Source: Orobanche coerulescens (taxonomy: Eukaryota; Streptophyta; Magnoliopsida; Lamiales; Orobanchaceae). Taken from it: DNA of 64,000 nt. Numbering within the stretch: position 1 is the stretch's first letter; every line of letters begins with the position of its first letter. The translations under genes and the position numbers were made by a program. The stretch is from NCBI GenBank assembly GCA_033398695.1, contig CM065815.1, forward strand, positions 5,636,501-5,700,500. Direction: 5' to 3'. The notes beneath the pieces are model-generated. The model did not search any database. It saw only the letters and a list, made by a program, of their open reading frames with translations, and was not told where the DNA came from. Shown here piece after piece: positions 24,085 to 35,146 of the stretch.

Positions 24085-25851
24085 TTCGTATTCTTCAAGC
24101 CTTCATTTGTTGGAAAGAATATCTTTCATAAATTTGGCATAGCTTGGCATTTGTGCTAGAGCATCGGCAAAAGGAATGTTGATGTGTAGCTTTTTGAAAA
24201 TTTCCAAGAATTTCCCGAATTGAGCATTGAGCTTGTGATTCTTCAACCGTTGAGGAAATGGGATAGGTGGAACATAAGATTTTGTAGCAACTGGACCTTT
24301 TTGAGATGTAGGTCCTGATTCAGATTCTTTTTCTGATTCTTGATTTTGTTTATCTTTTTGTTTTTCCATAGAAATTTCTGGCAGCTGCACTCCACTTCTT
24401 GTTGTGATAGCTTGGACATTTTCCCTTGGATTTACCTCAATATTGCTAGGTAACATGCCATGAGATCTTTCTGAAAGTATTTTGGCCATTTGGCCAACTT
24501 GTGTCTCCAGATTTTTAATTGAAGCATCATTGCGTTGTTGATACTTCAATTGTTGTTCAGCTAGCTTCGTGATTGCTTCTTCCCACCCGGGCTTCTTTTC
24601 TTGATGTGTTGGATTCAACACATTGTTGTTGTTTGCATAAGAAAAATTTGGATGATTTTTGTACCCTGGATTGTATGTTGGCCCGTAAGGATTGTATGCT
24701 TGCCTTTGGAAATTCTGAGCATACGCCACTTGTTCTGGTGGTGGTGGTGACTGGTCCTGTTGCACTAAGGGACAGATAGTGCTGTTGTGAGTTGCTCCAC
24801 AAATTTCACATGAAAAATTTGAAACTTGTGGAGTTTGCACCGTCTTCACAGATTGAGGAGTTGAAAAAGACATTTCCTCGACTTTCTTTGATAGAGCTTC
24901 AATTTTTGCCAACATAAGTGAATAAGAATCCACTTCAAAAACACCATTTGGTTTCTTTTGGATATTTCTGTCTGGTCATCTTGCACTTTGTTCACTTATA
25001 ACCTCAAAAAGATTATAAGCCACTTTCATAGTTTTGTTTCCAAGTGAGCCATTTGATGATGAATCGACATTGGCTCGGCATGTAGGTAAAATTCCAGAAT
25101 AGAAGTAATTGACTTGTGCTCCCAAATTGAAACCATGGTTAGGACATTTTCGTAGCATATCTTTGTATCTCTCCCATGCTTCGTGGAATGATTCTGAATC
25201 TTGTTGACGAAATGTAGAAATTTCGTATTTGAGTTTCGCCACTTTTATTGGTGGAAAGTATTTAGTGGTGAATTTTTGGACAAATTCGGGCCAATTTGTT
25301 ATGCTTCGTGGTGGCAAAGTATCTAGCCACTCTCTTGCTCTGTCCTTCAAAGTGTGCACGAAAAGTCTCATTTTGATCGCCTCGTCATTTACATTTGGAT
25401 ATTTGAAATTTCCACAAATCTCCACAAAATGGTTAATATGGAGATATGGATTCTCGTCGGTTCTTCCATAGAATGAGTTGTTGTTGGAGAAGAGATTGAT
25501 GACATCGGGGCGAATTTGAAAATTGTCCACTCCAAATGGTGGATAGATTACACTTGATTGAACGCTCAAAGATGGGGGGTTCATGAATTCCCCAAAGAGC
25601 ATGTTGTCTTCATCTATTTCCGACACAATAGGATATTGTTGATGTTGAATGTTTTGAACATTAGGTATTCCGCCTACCGGAGGAATTCTTTCGTTATCAT
25701 TTCCTTGGGGGAGACGTGGGTTTAGTTCGTCCGCCATTAATGGTGAAGAAATAATGTTTTTCTTTTGTTCTCTTCGCCTTCTTCTGAATGTGGCTTCGAT
25801 CTCGGGATCTAGTGAAACTAAATCGCGATTGTACGTCCTTCGCATAGACAA
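24085..25851 (-). pseudogene. Gag of Athila element A
   Basis: Single minus frame from ATG 25851 (MSMRRTYNRDLVSLDPEIE) with an in-frame TGA at 24976-24978. The central Retrotrans_gag-like region has NPYLHINHFVEICGNFK, KMRLFVHTLKDRAREWLDTL, EFVQKFTTKYFPP and ESFHEAWERYKDMLRKCP (about residues 130-240). After the stop: a coiled coil, a CEICGATHNSTIC zinc-knuckle-like motif, a YNPGYKNHPNFSYAN stretch conserved in Athila Gag, and LHINIPFADALAQMPSYAKFMKDIL leading to the protease. Continuity is lost at 24085 by insertion D. Gag would form the virus-like particle around element RNA. Confidence 0.9.
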
Positions 25852-25928
25852 GAGAATCTACAACAAAGAAAAAGTTGTATTTATAACAATAGTTAATAAT
25901 GTAATATTTCAAATATAACACTTATACT

Positions 25929-25946
25929 TCCCCGGCAACGGCGCCA
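25929..25946 (-). promoter_or_regulatory. Primer-binding site of A (tRNA-Asp type)
   Basis: On minus TGGCGCCGTTGCCGGGGA, complementary to the 3' end of plant tRNA-Asp and usual in Athila elements. It lies 6 bases inside the 5' LTR. The leader 25852-25928 follows in element direction. Confidence 0.8.
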
Positions 25947-25952
25947 AAAACT

Positions 25953-27389
25953 TGACACGTTCTTAGTGTAACTATCGCAAGTGCACGATATCGTATCAAG
26001 TAGTAAAGTGGACTTTTTGAGTCCGGTTTATCGATCCCACGAGGAAGTTTGGTTATAATTTGAATTATACACTATTAGTCTATTTTTATAGATACTAAGA
26101 TGAGTGAAACACACAATTAAAGAGTTTGGTTTAATAATTGCAAAGAAAATACAATAATAGTTCTAATATTCAAAGAAATAAAAATATTGCACTAACAATA
26201 GATTGATAGAAGATAAAATGAAATAGTTGGGATTACAAACTTAGTTCATCATTAGTTATAGAAGATGTATAGGAGATCATAAGATGAATTTACTTATTAT
26301 GTTGTGTAGATTCGATTTTCCTTAAAAAGACGGTTTCTCTTTCGAACTATAAAACGCCCCTTATATATTGAATCAATCCACTATATTTCTATATTGATTG
26401 GCTTCAATACATAACATTAGGATTTATAAAAATAACTCAAAGAATCATCTAAGGTCTAGAGGTATATTTCTATCCCCTAGAACAACTTAGAGTGAAGATC
26501 ATTTGATCTAATCAAACATATTTTCTTTCGAAACATATGAAAACCATAAATATCGTCATTTATTGGCCAAATAAATAAAGATTGTTAAAATAATGAAAAT
26601 CACACACAATAATAAGTAATTCACAATAGATCTTTATACAAACTTAAATAACATGACTAACCTTGTTTATAATCCCAACTAAGGTAACTTAGCCCATGAA
26701 GGGTTTAATATACATAATACAAGCTTGAGTGGTCATTATTAGTTGAACAAGAGAAAGAATTGATCCTAACTCCCTTAGAATATAAAGGAGAAAGAAGCAA
26801 TAAACTCTCTGAACAACATATGCTATACTACTATTATACAAATCACTCAAGAACACAAGTGTGTTCTTCACACAAAAAGAAAATATTACAAAAGGTGGAA
26901 AAATTATAAGATGAATGATGAATGATGAATGATCTAAGGGGTCTATTTATACACCTAAAGTCATCTAATAGCTCCAAAACTCCAGCATTATTACAATAGA
27001 TCGGATCAATGCCAGCCATCCCCTCAATAATACACAAAAAGTATAAAAAATTAGACAAATGATCACAATCTGTCAAGAGTTACTACCGTAATATCTGAGA
27101 GTTACGACCGTAACTTGGACGGCTTACGGCCGTAACATTCAGTAGTTACGGCCGTAACATGGCTTCGTCAATTTGCTCACTGGTTGCTTTGTGAGTTACG
27201 TTTTCAGCCCAGAATTTCTCAGACTTTGCGTTTTTGCCCCAAATCTTCTTCGGATGATAACTTTTGATATATAACTCTGATTTTGAATCCGGAAAGACTG
27301 CCGAACTCGTCTCGGAAAGCCCTACAATATGAATACATAAAAATTCAACAAAGAGAATATTTTATAAACATGTTATTTCTTGAGTAAAT
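25953..27389 (-). repeat. 5' LTR of A, inner part
   Basis: Matches 6661 onward. TATA (minus) at 26944-26951. Four TTACGGCCGTAA-type palindromes (27079, 27102, 27124, 27145). The homologous 3' LTR has three, so one unit was gained or lost. The LTR is interrupted after 27389 by element B and resumes at 36466. Confidence 0.9.
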
Positions 27390-28703
27390 TGTTAGGCGTA
27401 TTTTTATACGCTTATTTATCATTATTTTATATTCATTTGAAGTGTAAATCTGCATAAATGAGCTTTTAATGCACTATTCTTTTATGTTTTGCAGGAAATT
27501 GGAGTCCGGAAGCTCGAACGATGAAAAACGGGCGTAAATGGCAATTTTTTGCCTGGGGCCGCGGCACAAGGAAAGCGGGTCGCGGCACACGAAGGTGGCT
27601 AAACAAATGCTGAGCGAACTGTACCCTGAGCCGCGGCACGTTGATCCTGAGCCGCGGCCCAGGAGGAAAAATAGCGCGCCCAGGCATATGCGCTGAGCAG
27701 GGTGGGCCGCGGCACAGATTAAGTGAGCCGCGGCCCACGGGACGGTTTTGATAGTAATTGCCGCGTTTCTGGGCCGTTTTGGAGCTTGTTCTCGACCTAA
27801 TCACACGGACGCGTTTTGGAGGCTGAGGAGAATTATAAATAAGCATTGAAGGTCATAATTGAGGGGAGATCATCGGAGGATCGATCATCATCAAGGAAGA
27901 GAAGCAGAAACCACCAAGGAGCAGAGAGCGGAGGCTAGAGAACGGAGGAATCCGAGCTCTTCAACTGCGTTTGATCTTTATGCTTTCTTCAATTATTTCT
28001 GTACTTTTATTTTTTAGCATGTCAGGCTAAAACCCTGTTCTAGGATTTTGATGAAACCGAGGCTTTGACGAATTTGCTTTTGATTATCTATATAATTCCC
28101 TTTTCTATTGAGTTTTCCCAATTGTTTTTAATGCTTTCAATTGTGTGGCCTATAATTGAACTGTTTTAATTACGCAACTCGAATTGGGAGAGGAGAGTTG
28201 GTGAGGAAATATTGGTGAGAACCATTTTATCTTGTGAGATAGGAATATACTCATAGGAACTACGTGGCCTTTTTGAAGATTCTGTGCCTTTTGCCTATTG
28301 TCGAATTAATTCACCTAGGGATAGAGTGTATTATTCGCCTTAGAAAAATCTACTGACCTCGGGAGAGGCGGTAGAGTACTTTAGCAACCTTCGCCTTTAA
28401 TAAATTGGGAAATCATTAACTTCAGATAATCGAGAGTAAATTCGGATAAACCGGGGTGGATTCACAATCCTAGATTTATTCCTTATTTGATTTTCTTTCT
28501 TAGAGCGATCGTTTTTACTGTTTATTCTTTTATTGGTTTTTCTTTAATTATTACTTGCATCCCAAAGTCGACAGTTCAGATAAAATTAGAATACATATAA
28601 ATCGGTAGTTAGTAAGTCAGTCCTCGTGGGAACGATATCTTACTCATCATTTTATTACTTGTCTACGATAACGTGCACTTGCGTTCAACGAAAATCCGCA
28701 ACA
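27390..28703 (+). repeat. 5' LTR of B
   Basis: 1314 bp. Six GAGCCGCGGCAC-type palindromes (27558-27735) precede TATAAATA at 27834-27841. The ORF on minus inside it is spurious. Ends CCGCAACA just before the PBS. Confidence 0.93.
27834..27841 (+). promoter_or_regulatory. TATA box of LTR B
   Basis: TATAAATA about 100 bp after the GCCGCGGC array; the 3' LTR copy is at 35591-35598. Confidence 0.65.
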
Positions 28704-28709
28704 AGTTTT

Positions 28710-28728
28710 TGGCGCCGTTGTCGGGGAC
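28710..28728 (+). promoter_or_regulatory. Primer-binding site of B (tRNA-Asp type)
   Basis: TGGCGCCGTTGTCGGGGA, 6 bases inside the LTR, with one change (T for C) from the site in A. The leader to 28851 contains a T-rich tract ending in CAG at 28832-28834, a possible splice acceptor before the gag ATG. Confidence 0.8.
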
Positions 28729-28851
28729 TGATTATTCTACTAATATCGATTTCAGTATTTCTATTCTTAGTTTGAACATTTTTTTTATTTATTATTTTTG
28801 TGTAATTTTATTTATTTGTTTTTTTTTCTTTCAGGAGTTTCCGGTTAGTGC

Positions 28852-31416
28852 ATGAGAAAATTCGATAACGAAGGCCTACTACCTTTGGATACCGAACTCG
28901 AGCGCACTCTTCGGAGAAGCAAGAAGGAGAAACGAGAGCTACCAGCAGCAGGCACCATGGCCGATAACACGGGAAATCACGAAGCAGACAACCCCATTCA
29001 GCAAGCTCAACCGGCATTAGCACTCCGCGATTATGCTATGCCACAAATAAATGCAAACTTTTCGGGGATTCGGCGTCCAACCATCCAAGCCAACAACTTC
29101 GAAATCAAGCCAGCTATTATTAAGATGGTGCAAGCAAGCCAGTTTTGTGGATTGCCGAACGATGACCCCAACGCACATATTGCTTCTTTTCTCGAGATTT
29201 GTGACACCTTCAAAAACAACGGTGTTACCGATGATGCTATCCGTCTAAGGCTTTTCCATTTCTATTTGAGGGACAAAGCCAAATTTTGGTTGAATTCTTT
29301 GCCGCCGGGCTCTATCACGACGTGGGCGGAATTAGCGCAAGCCTTCCTGGCCAAGTTCTTCCCACCATCAAAGACGGCGAGACTGAGGAACGAAATTACC
29401 ACCTTCGGGCAATTTGATATGGAGTCGCTTCACGAAGCTTGGGAGCGATACAAGGATTTACTGAGGAGATGCCCACACCACGGCTTACCGGACTGGCTAC
29501 AAATTCAGACGTTTTATAACGGATTGAGTGCTTCTACACGCACTCTTGTTGATGCAGCCGCTGGAGGAGCATTGATGGGAAAAACGATGGCTGAAGCACA
29601 CTCTTTATTGGAGGCGATGGCTGCAAATGCGTATCAGTGGCCTTCTGAACGAGTTATTCCGAAGCGAGTTATGGAAATCTCCAATAACAATCCGATCTCT
29701 ACATTATCAGCACAGGTCGCTGCACTGACTCAGCAACTTCAAGCCTTTTCACATGCTCCTTCCCCCGTTACCATTGAATCATGTAATTGGTGTAACGGAT
29801 CTCATCCTAGCGTGGAATGCCAAGTCGGAAACCCTTTCGAGCAACCTCCGATGGAACAAGCTCAGTTCGTGGGGAACGGGAACCGGCAAAATAATCCGTA
29901 CTCCAACACTTATAATCCGGGATGGCGTAATCATCCTAACTTTTCATGGAAGAACGGACAAAATTTAAACCAACCTCAGTTTGCTCAGCACCAACATCAA
30001 CCTCCTCCCGCTCCAAAAATTTCTCTAGAGGAAGCCATTGCGAAATTGGCAGCAAATACGAGTCAGTTCATGACCCGTACGGAAGCAACCCTGCAAAACC
30101 ATTCCGCTTCTATTCGCAACTTGGAAGTCCAATTGGGCCAAATTGCTAATGTATTAACAACCCGCCCGGAGGGTACCTTGCCAAGTACGACTGAAACGAA
30201 CCCCAGAGAGAGTATCAATGCCATTGGTTTGAGAAGTGGGAAGGAATTGGGTGAGCTGCCCGGGTAGAACAAAAAGAGAAGTGAGGATGAGGAGAAGAAA
30301 AATTCAGCGATTGAGGAATCACAATTATTTAGATCCTCGAAGTTGTTTCCGGATAATCCGACAGCCTATGTGCCACTCATCCCGTTTCCACAGCGTCTGC
30401 AAAAGTAGAAATTAGACAAGCAATTCTCTAAGTTTCTTGACGTCTTCAAGAAACTACATATAAATATTCCATTTGCTGATGCGTTGGAACAAATGCCGAG
30501 CTATGTCAAGTTCATGAAAGAGATCTTATCTAACAAACGGAAGCTCGAGGAATATGAGACAGTGGCATTGAATGAAGAGTGCAGCACGATTCTACAGAAA
30601 AAGCTCCCGCCAAAATTGAAGGATCCATGAAGCTTCAATATACCGTGCACCATAGGAAACCTCTCTTTTGATAGGGCGTTGTGCGATCTCGGCGCTAGTG
30701 TTAATCTCATGCCTCTTTCTGTTTTCAAGAAGCTAGGAATTGGGGAAGCAAAACCTACTACGGTCTCCTTGCAATTAGCCGATAGATCGATCAAATATCC
30801 GAGGGGAGTAATAGAGGACGTCTTAGTAAAGGTAGATAAATTCATTTTTCCTGCCGATTTTATTGTGCTCGATATGGAGGAGGATCAAGACATCCCAATT
30901 ATTCTGGGAAGACCATTCTTAGCTACCGGCCGAACTCTCATAGATGTGGAAAAAGGGAAACTAACTCTACGGGTTCGGGATGAGCATGTCACTTTCCAAG
31001 TGTTTCAACCCTATCCGTGTCCAAGTGGTGTCGAAAAGAGTTCAAAATTTGAAAGTGTAAATATCTTTGCAAGAGACGCACACCGGGAGAGTTGTCGGTC
31101 GAAGTGTTCAGAATCCGTTCCAGATGCTCCGACGTCTAAGAAAAATGTAGAACGAGTCACATATCTTAGGCATTTGAACATGTCGTCTTCATCAACCATT
31201 CATACACCAATGAAAAATCTTAATGCTGTCATAAGTTCGTTCGAGAAAAAGGAGAATAAGCCGGAAGTAAAACGGGTGCCAAGTCAAGTGCAAAAAGGGT
31301 GTTTCGGAAAGTTGTTTTTATTAAAATCTTTTCGCAAAGAACATTGGGTGCCCAAACCGAAAATCGGATTGTTAAAGACCAATGGTCAAAAATTTAAAAC
31401 ACACATTAACGGTTAG
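28852..31416 (+). pseudogene. Gag-protease frame of B with three in-frame stops
   Basis: One continuous frame of about 854 codons interrupted by TAG 30265, TAG 30406 and TGA 30628. Gag (to about residue 470): MRKFDNEGLLPLDTELERTL, HIASFLEICDTFKNNGV, FYLRDKAKFWLNSLPPGS, ESLHEAWERYKDLLRRCP, a CNWCNGSHPSVEC knuckle and YNPGWRNHPNFSWKN. After the stops come KKLHINIPFADALEQMPSY and the protease CDLGASVNLMPLSVF (catalytic DLGAS), then DQDIPIILGRPFLATGRTL. After the protease the frame runs about 150 more codons without RT motifs. The tail (TNGQKFKTHING) faintly resembles the integrase C-terminus of A, as if pol had been deleted between them. Confidence 0.88.
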
Positions 31417-32575
31417 ATAGACGGGGCGGAGTTCAAATGGTGTTTGCGAAAAGCGAACTGATTTTCAAAAAGTCCGGCTGAAGACTATAAACTTAGCGCT
31501 TCTCGGGAGGCAACCCGAGTATTAGTTGTAGATTCTTGTGTTTTAGTATTTTCTTGCATTTTTGGATCTTTATTTTTCGTCATTTTAGCTTGGATATACT
31601 TATCTCTCACGCTCTTGATGTTTTCTGTTGAAAATTTTGTGCAGAAATCACCCCAGGGGAAGAATTCATGCCTGAGCCGTGGCACAAGGATAGCGAGCCG
31701 CGGCACACACAAGTGAAGAAATAAGGGCCAAACGAACTGTACTCTGTGCCGCGGCACAGACCAAATGAGCCGCGGCACACTAACATTCTGAGCCGCGGCA
31801 CCCGTATTCTGAGTCGCGGCACATGGCGATGGAACAAAGAAGCCCGGGCAGGCTGTACTCTGGGACGCAGCTCACTTAAGCTGTGCCGCGGCCCCTGCTG
31901 CGAATTTGAACAGCCCAGCAACCCTTTATAACTCAATCGGCCGAACATTGTAAGTATTTTTCCCTTTCCTTCGCACAAGCACTCGGCCGACTCCCTCTCA
32001 ACTTTTCTTCTTCTTGCATCCTTCAAGCAAAGCAAGGTAATTCTAAATTCCTAATCTTAATTGCTATATGAATTGAAAGGTGGGGTGTTGTTATTCATTC
32101 GAATCTTGAATATGTTTTTTTTTTTAGGTTCTATCAAATATTGAGTTGGGAATATGAAGTTTTTGATTGATTATTGATGTTATCTGTCGATTATGAATGA
32201 ATTGATTATGTTATATATCGTTTGTCATGATGATCGATTTGAGGATGTTATTTTTGGGGATTGAAGTAAGCTATTACAATGCTTGTTCTTCATTTGAATT
32301 CACGCATTCAAGGTGTATGATGAAATGCATAAATGAAAATTTTTCTTTGTTGAGTCAACGTTTTGAAACTAAGTGCAAACGAAATTGTTTATGGATTTAC
32401 AGCACACCCCAACCCTTACGTCAAATTTAAACGTGAAAACTCAATTTTAATTTTCTCTCATTACGGTGCACGCTCGTTCAACTCTTTAGTCACGTTTTGC
32501 ATATCTTGAGTCAAACGCAGTCAAGTGGTGTTGTTTCCTTATAGCGTAAGTAAATTCCGGTGTTTATCTTTTCAG
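31417..32575 (+). promoter_or_regulatory. Internal GCCGCGGC array, TATA-like box and 5'UTR intron before the env-position ORF of B
   Basis: Seven GAGCCGCGGCAC-type units (31674-31890) repeat the motif of the B LTR. They are followed by TTTATAA at 31925-31931 and a C/T-rich leader. A donor GCAAG/GTAATT at 32036/32037 and acceptor TTTTCAG at 32575 delimit a candidate 539-nt intron that ends ten bases before ATG 32585. This layout is that of a free-standing plant promoter with a 5'UTR intron. Bases 31417-31670 and 32040-32520 show no gene. Confidence 0.55.
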
Positions 32576-32584
32576 GAACTCTCC

Positions 32585-33451
32585 ATGGCCAGAAAGAGAA
32601 AGGTTAGCACAAGGGCTAGGATGCAATCGTCCCCCACACGAGGGGAAACTTCACTAGGCCGAGCCGAGTTGGAGTCGCACCAATTCTCCGACCCGGAAAT
32701 CCATAAAATATTCAATGAAAAGATTCGTCCTCGACCTTTGATTCCGGAGAGGGGATTCACTCCAGCCCCCCAGGACGGGGAGCTTCTGACGATGATCGAT
32801 GATATGGGGTGGGCCCGTTTCGCTGCACCTCCCGAGCTGGCAGTGATCTCCATTGTACAGGAGTTTTATGCTAGCGCTCTGCTGAAGCATATCCGAGCAG
32901 GGCAGATGATACCGCAGTCAGATACTCGGACGCAGGTCGTTGTCCGAGGCATTACGGTGGATTTTTCAGTAGCCGCCATCCGGAGATTATTCGAGCTGCC
33001 TGTGGTTGACGATACAGCATATACGCGAGCTATGAGTGGTCTCACGAAGGAGGCCCTGCTCGAGACACTCACACAGCCTGGCTCCGTCTGGGAGATGCGT
33101 GCCCCGAGGTCCTTGGCCATCTACTTTAAGAGCCCGTGCCTCAGTCGGCTCGGGCGAGCCTGGTTGTATTTCATCTGCGCTCGTGTAGATCCTACCTCGC
33201 AGATTCGCTCTGTTTTACTCTCTCGTGTCCGTACACTATATGCCATCACTTCCGGGCTAAGATTTGATGTGGCCCCTCTTCTGGTCCAATCTATTCTGCG
33301 GTGTATTCAAGGAGGGTCCAAGACGGGGCTGAAGCACCCCTCTCTCATTTGTGCTCTATGCCGGCAGTCGGGCATGACGTGGTCGGATGATGAGCCGATG
33401 CTAGCCCCCCAGGGTCCGATTGATCATCGCATCATTTGGCACTTCGACTAG
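32585..33451 (+). CDS. Athila-type env-position ORF of B (putative plant transposon protein)
   Basis: ATG 32585 is preferred over the upstream in-frame ATG 32525 because an acceptor-like TTTTCAG ends at 32575. 288 residues: basic N-terminus MARKRKVSTRARMQSS, then DPEIHKIFNEKIRPRPLIPERGF, MIDDMGWARFAAPPELA, VIRRLFELP-type region and LRFDVAPLLVQSIL. The order of blocks is that of the plant transposon protein found after pol in Athila elements and parallels 9592-10674 in A, but with low similarity. No signal peptide or membrane segment is visible, so an envelope function is not supported. It is intact to TAG 33451, and a related second frame follows at 33580. Its role is unknown. Being open in an element without pol is notable. 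Confidence 0.72.
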   Translation: MARKRKVSTRARMQSSPTRGETSLGRAELESHQFSDPEIHKIFNEKIRPRPLIPERGFTPAPQDGELLTMIDDMGWARFAAPPELAVISIVQEFYASALLKHIRAGQMIPQSDTRTQVVVRGITVDFSVAAIRRLFELPVVDDTAYTRAMSGLTKEALLETLTQPGSVWEMRAPRSLAIYFKSPCLSRLGRAWLYFICARVDPTSQIRSVLLSRVRTLYAITSGLRFDVAPLLVQSILRCIQGGSKTGLKHPSLICALCRQSGMTWSDDEPMLAPQGPIDHRIIWHFD

Positions 33452-33579
33452 TGGGGTGGAGCGCCGGCACACGCTCAGGGCGAGGATTTCTTCTAGATGA
33501 GGCACACGAGCAGTCCCCCGAGCCTCTTCTTCTGATGCATGGGTAGGCAGAGTCCAGCCCGCTGCCCGACAGAGAGCAC

Positions 33580-33888
33580 TTGCAGGCGATGTTCGACGGA
33601 CTGAGAAAGGAGATGAGAAGAGAGAGGAAGAGCCATATGGTTGCCCTGAGAGAGGAGTTTCAGACGGAGAGAGAGAGCATCATCGCAGCCGTCCGAGATA
33701 AGATGAGAGAGCAGGCCCGTCGGGCCAACCGATGTGAGACGAGGCACCCGGCAGCGAGAGATGCTTACCACCAGGAGCACCTTGCTGCATGGACGGCCCA
33801 CATTATGCACCCGGACGAGCCTTTCAACCCACCAGTTCGGCTAGCCACGCCACCCTCCTCGCTGGACGACGCCGGCACCAGTTCATGA
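33580..33888 (+). CDS. Coiled-coil C-terminal part of the env-position protein (B)
   Basis: 102 residues, GLRKEMRRERKSHMVALREE, ERESIIAAVRDKMREQARR, then a proline-rich end. Strongly charged heptad-like helix for about residues 5-50. The corresponding end of the A protein is also an acidic plus coiled-coil tail, so this is probably the C-terminus of the 32585 ORF, separated by a stop and about 125 bp with frame changes. A separate small protein cannot be excluded. Confidence 0.45.
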   Translation: MQAMFDGLRKEMRRERKSHMVALREEFQTERESIIAAVRDKMREQARRANRCETRHPAARDAYHQEHLAAWTAHIMHPDEPFNPPVRLATPPSSLDDAGTSS

Positions 33889-35131
33889 GCAGACAGTAGG
33901 GGAGTACTTGACCTTTTCTTTTATTGCATATTACATTTTGTGTACATTGAGGTCAATGTACGTCCTAAGTTTGGGGGGGTTACTTTCTGTTGCTGTACTT
34001 ATTCGTTTGCATTTTTCGTTATTTTTGTTGCTAGCCTTGCTTGTCGTGATTTTATTTGCATTCGTGAATTTTTCGTGCTTCTTTGTGTAAAACTGATGTT
34101 ACGATACTGATTTCTCTTGGAAGAAACGATTGAGTTTTAGTCGAGTTGCAGTCAGAGATATTTGTTTCCGTTGAGTATGCATTTAGGTCTGATACTTTTC
34201 GTGATTGTAGAAATTTTAGCGTATAAGAAAGGAGACATACGTGTTTTCAAATCGCCGTCTATATGTTTGGTTACACTTTTCGCGTAGCAAGTCGTCCAGT
34301 AACATGAGTTGTGTTGGCACTTAATTTGAGTTTAGAGTCGGACAGTCTTTCCCAAAAAGTCGAGATATTATTTGTTCTATGATGGGAAGTCTAGTAACTG
34401 GGGGTATTCACGTGACCCATTGTTTACTCTCGCGTAAAACGACAACCCTGATTAGACTAGTGGTTTAGAGATATCGCATGTGCCGATGATGGGGAGCCTA
34501 GTAACCGGGGGTATTCGCGTGACCCGTTGTTTACTCTCGCGTAAAACAACGACCTTGAATCGGAACGTGCGAGAATAGCTATTCGAGTTTTTTCTCCGCT
34601 GTGGAGGGGAACTTAGTAACTAGAAGCATCCATGTGACCCATGAGTGGCTTTTACGTCAAACGGTTCCCCAATACATGAGAATGGAAATCCACCCTAGGG
34701 TTATACCGATGAAACATCCCGAGATCCGAACCTAGTGGTTAACTCAAATCATTTTAGTGATCATATATAAGGGAATGATGTCCGAGGTATACTTTTGACG
34801 ATGAAACTCTTGAAATTTTTTGCCACTTGACTATGGGACTGGGCGAGTTGGCTTGTTTATTTTAACCCTTCATATTGGCGGTCGATTAAATTCATGCTTG
34901 TTAATCTTTGATCTTGATTTTTTTCATGAACGATTGATTAGCACTGAAAATGGTTACTTTGTGGAATCAGTGTCCTGGAGGTGACTCACTAGTACGATAC
35001 TTGTATTACTCTTTGAGATTTTCAGGGTAGTATTGATTAAGTTGAGCACTATGAATTTGCACGATTATTCACGATTATTCACGATACTTTTTGTTTAAAA
35101 TTAATTTTTGCTTGAGGACAAGCAAATGCTC
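33889..35131 (+). other. 3' non-coding region of B with three diverged repeats
   Basis: No gene. Three imperfect repeats (about 34382, 34490 and 34608) share GTAACYRGGGGTATTC-like and TTTACTCTCGCGTAAAAC stretches, spaced about 110 bp. The rest is AT-rich 3'UTR. Ends at the PPT. Confidence 0.6.
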
Positions 35132-35146
35132 AAGTTTGGGGGTATT
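35132..35146 (+). promoter_or_regulatory. Polypurine tract of B
   Basis: AAGTTTGGGGGTATT immediately before the 3' LTR (35147), same core as in A (AAGTTTGGGGG). Confidence 0.75.
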
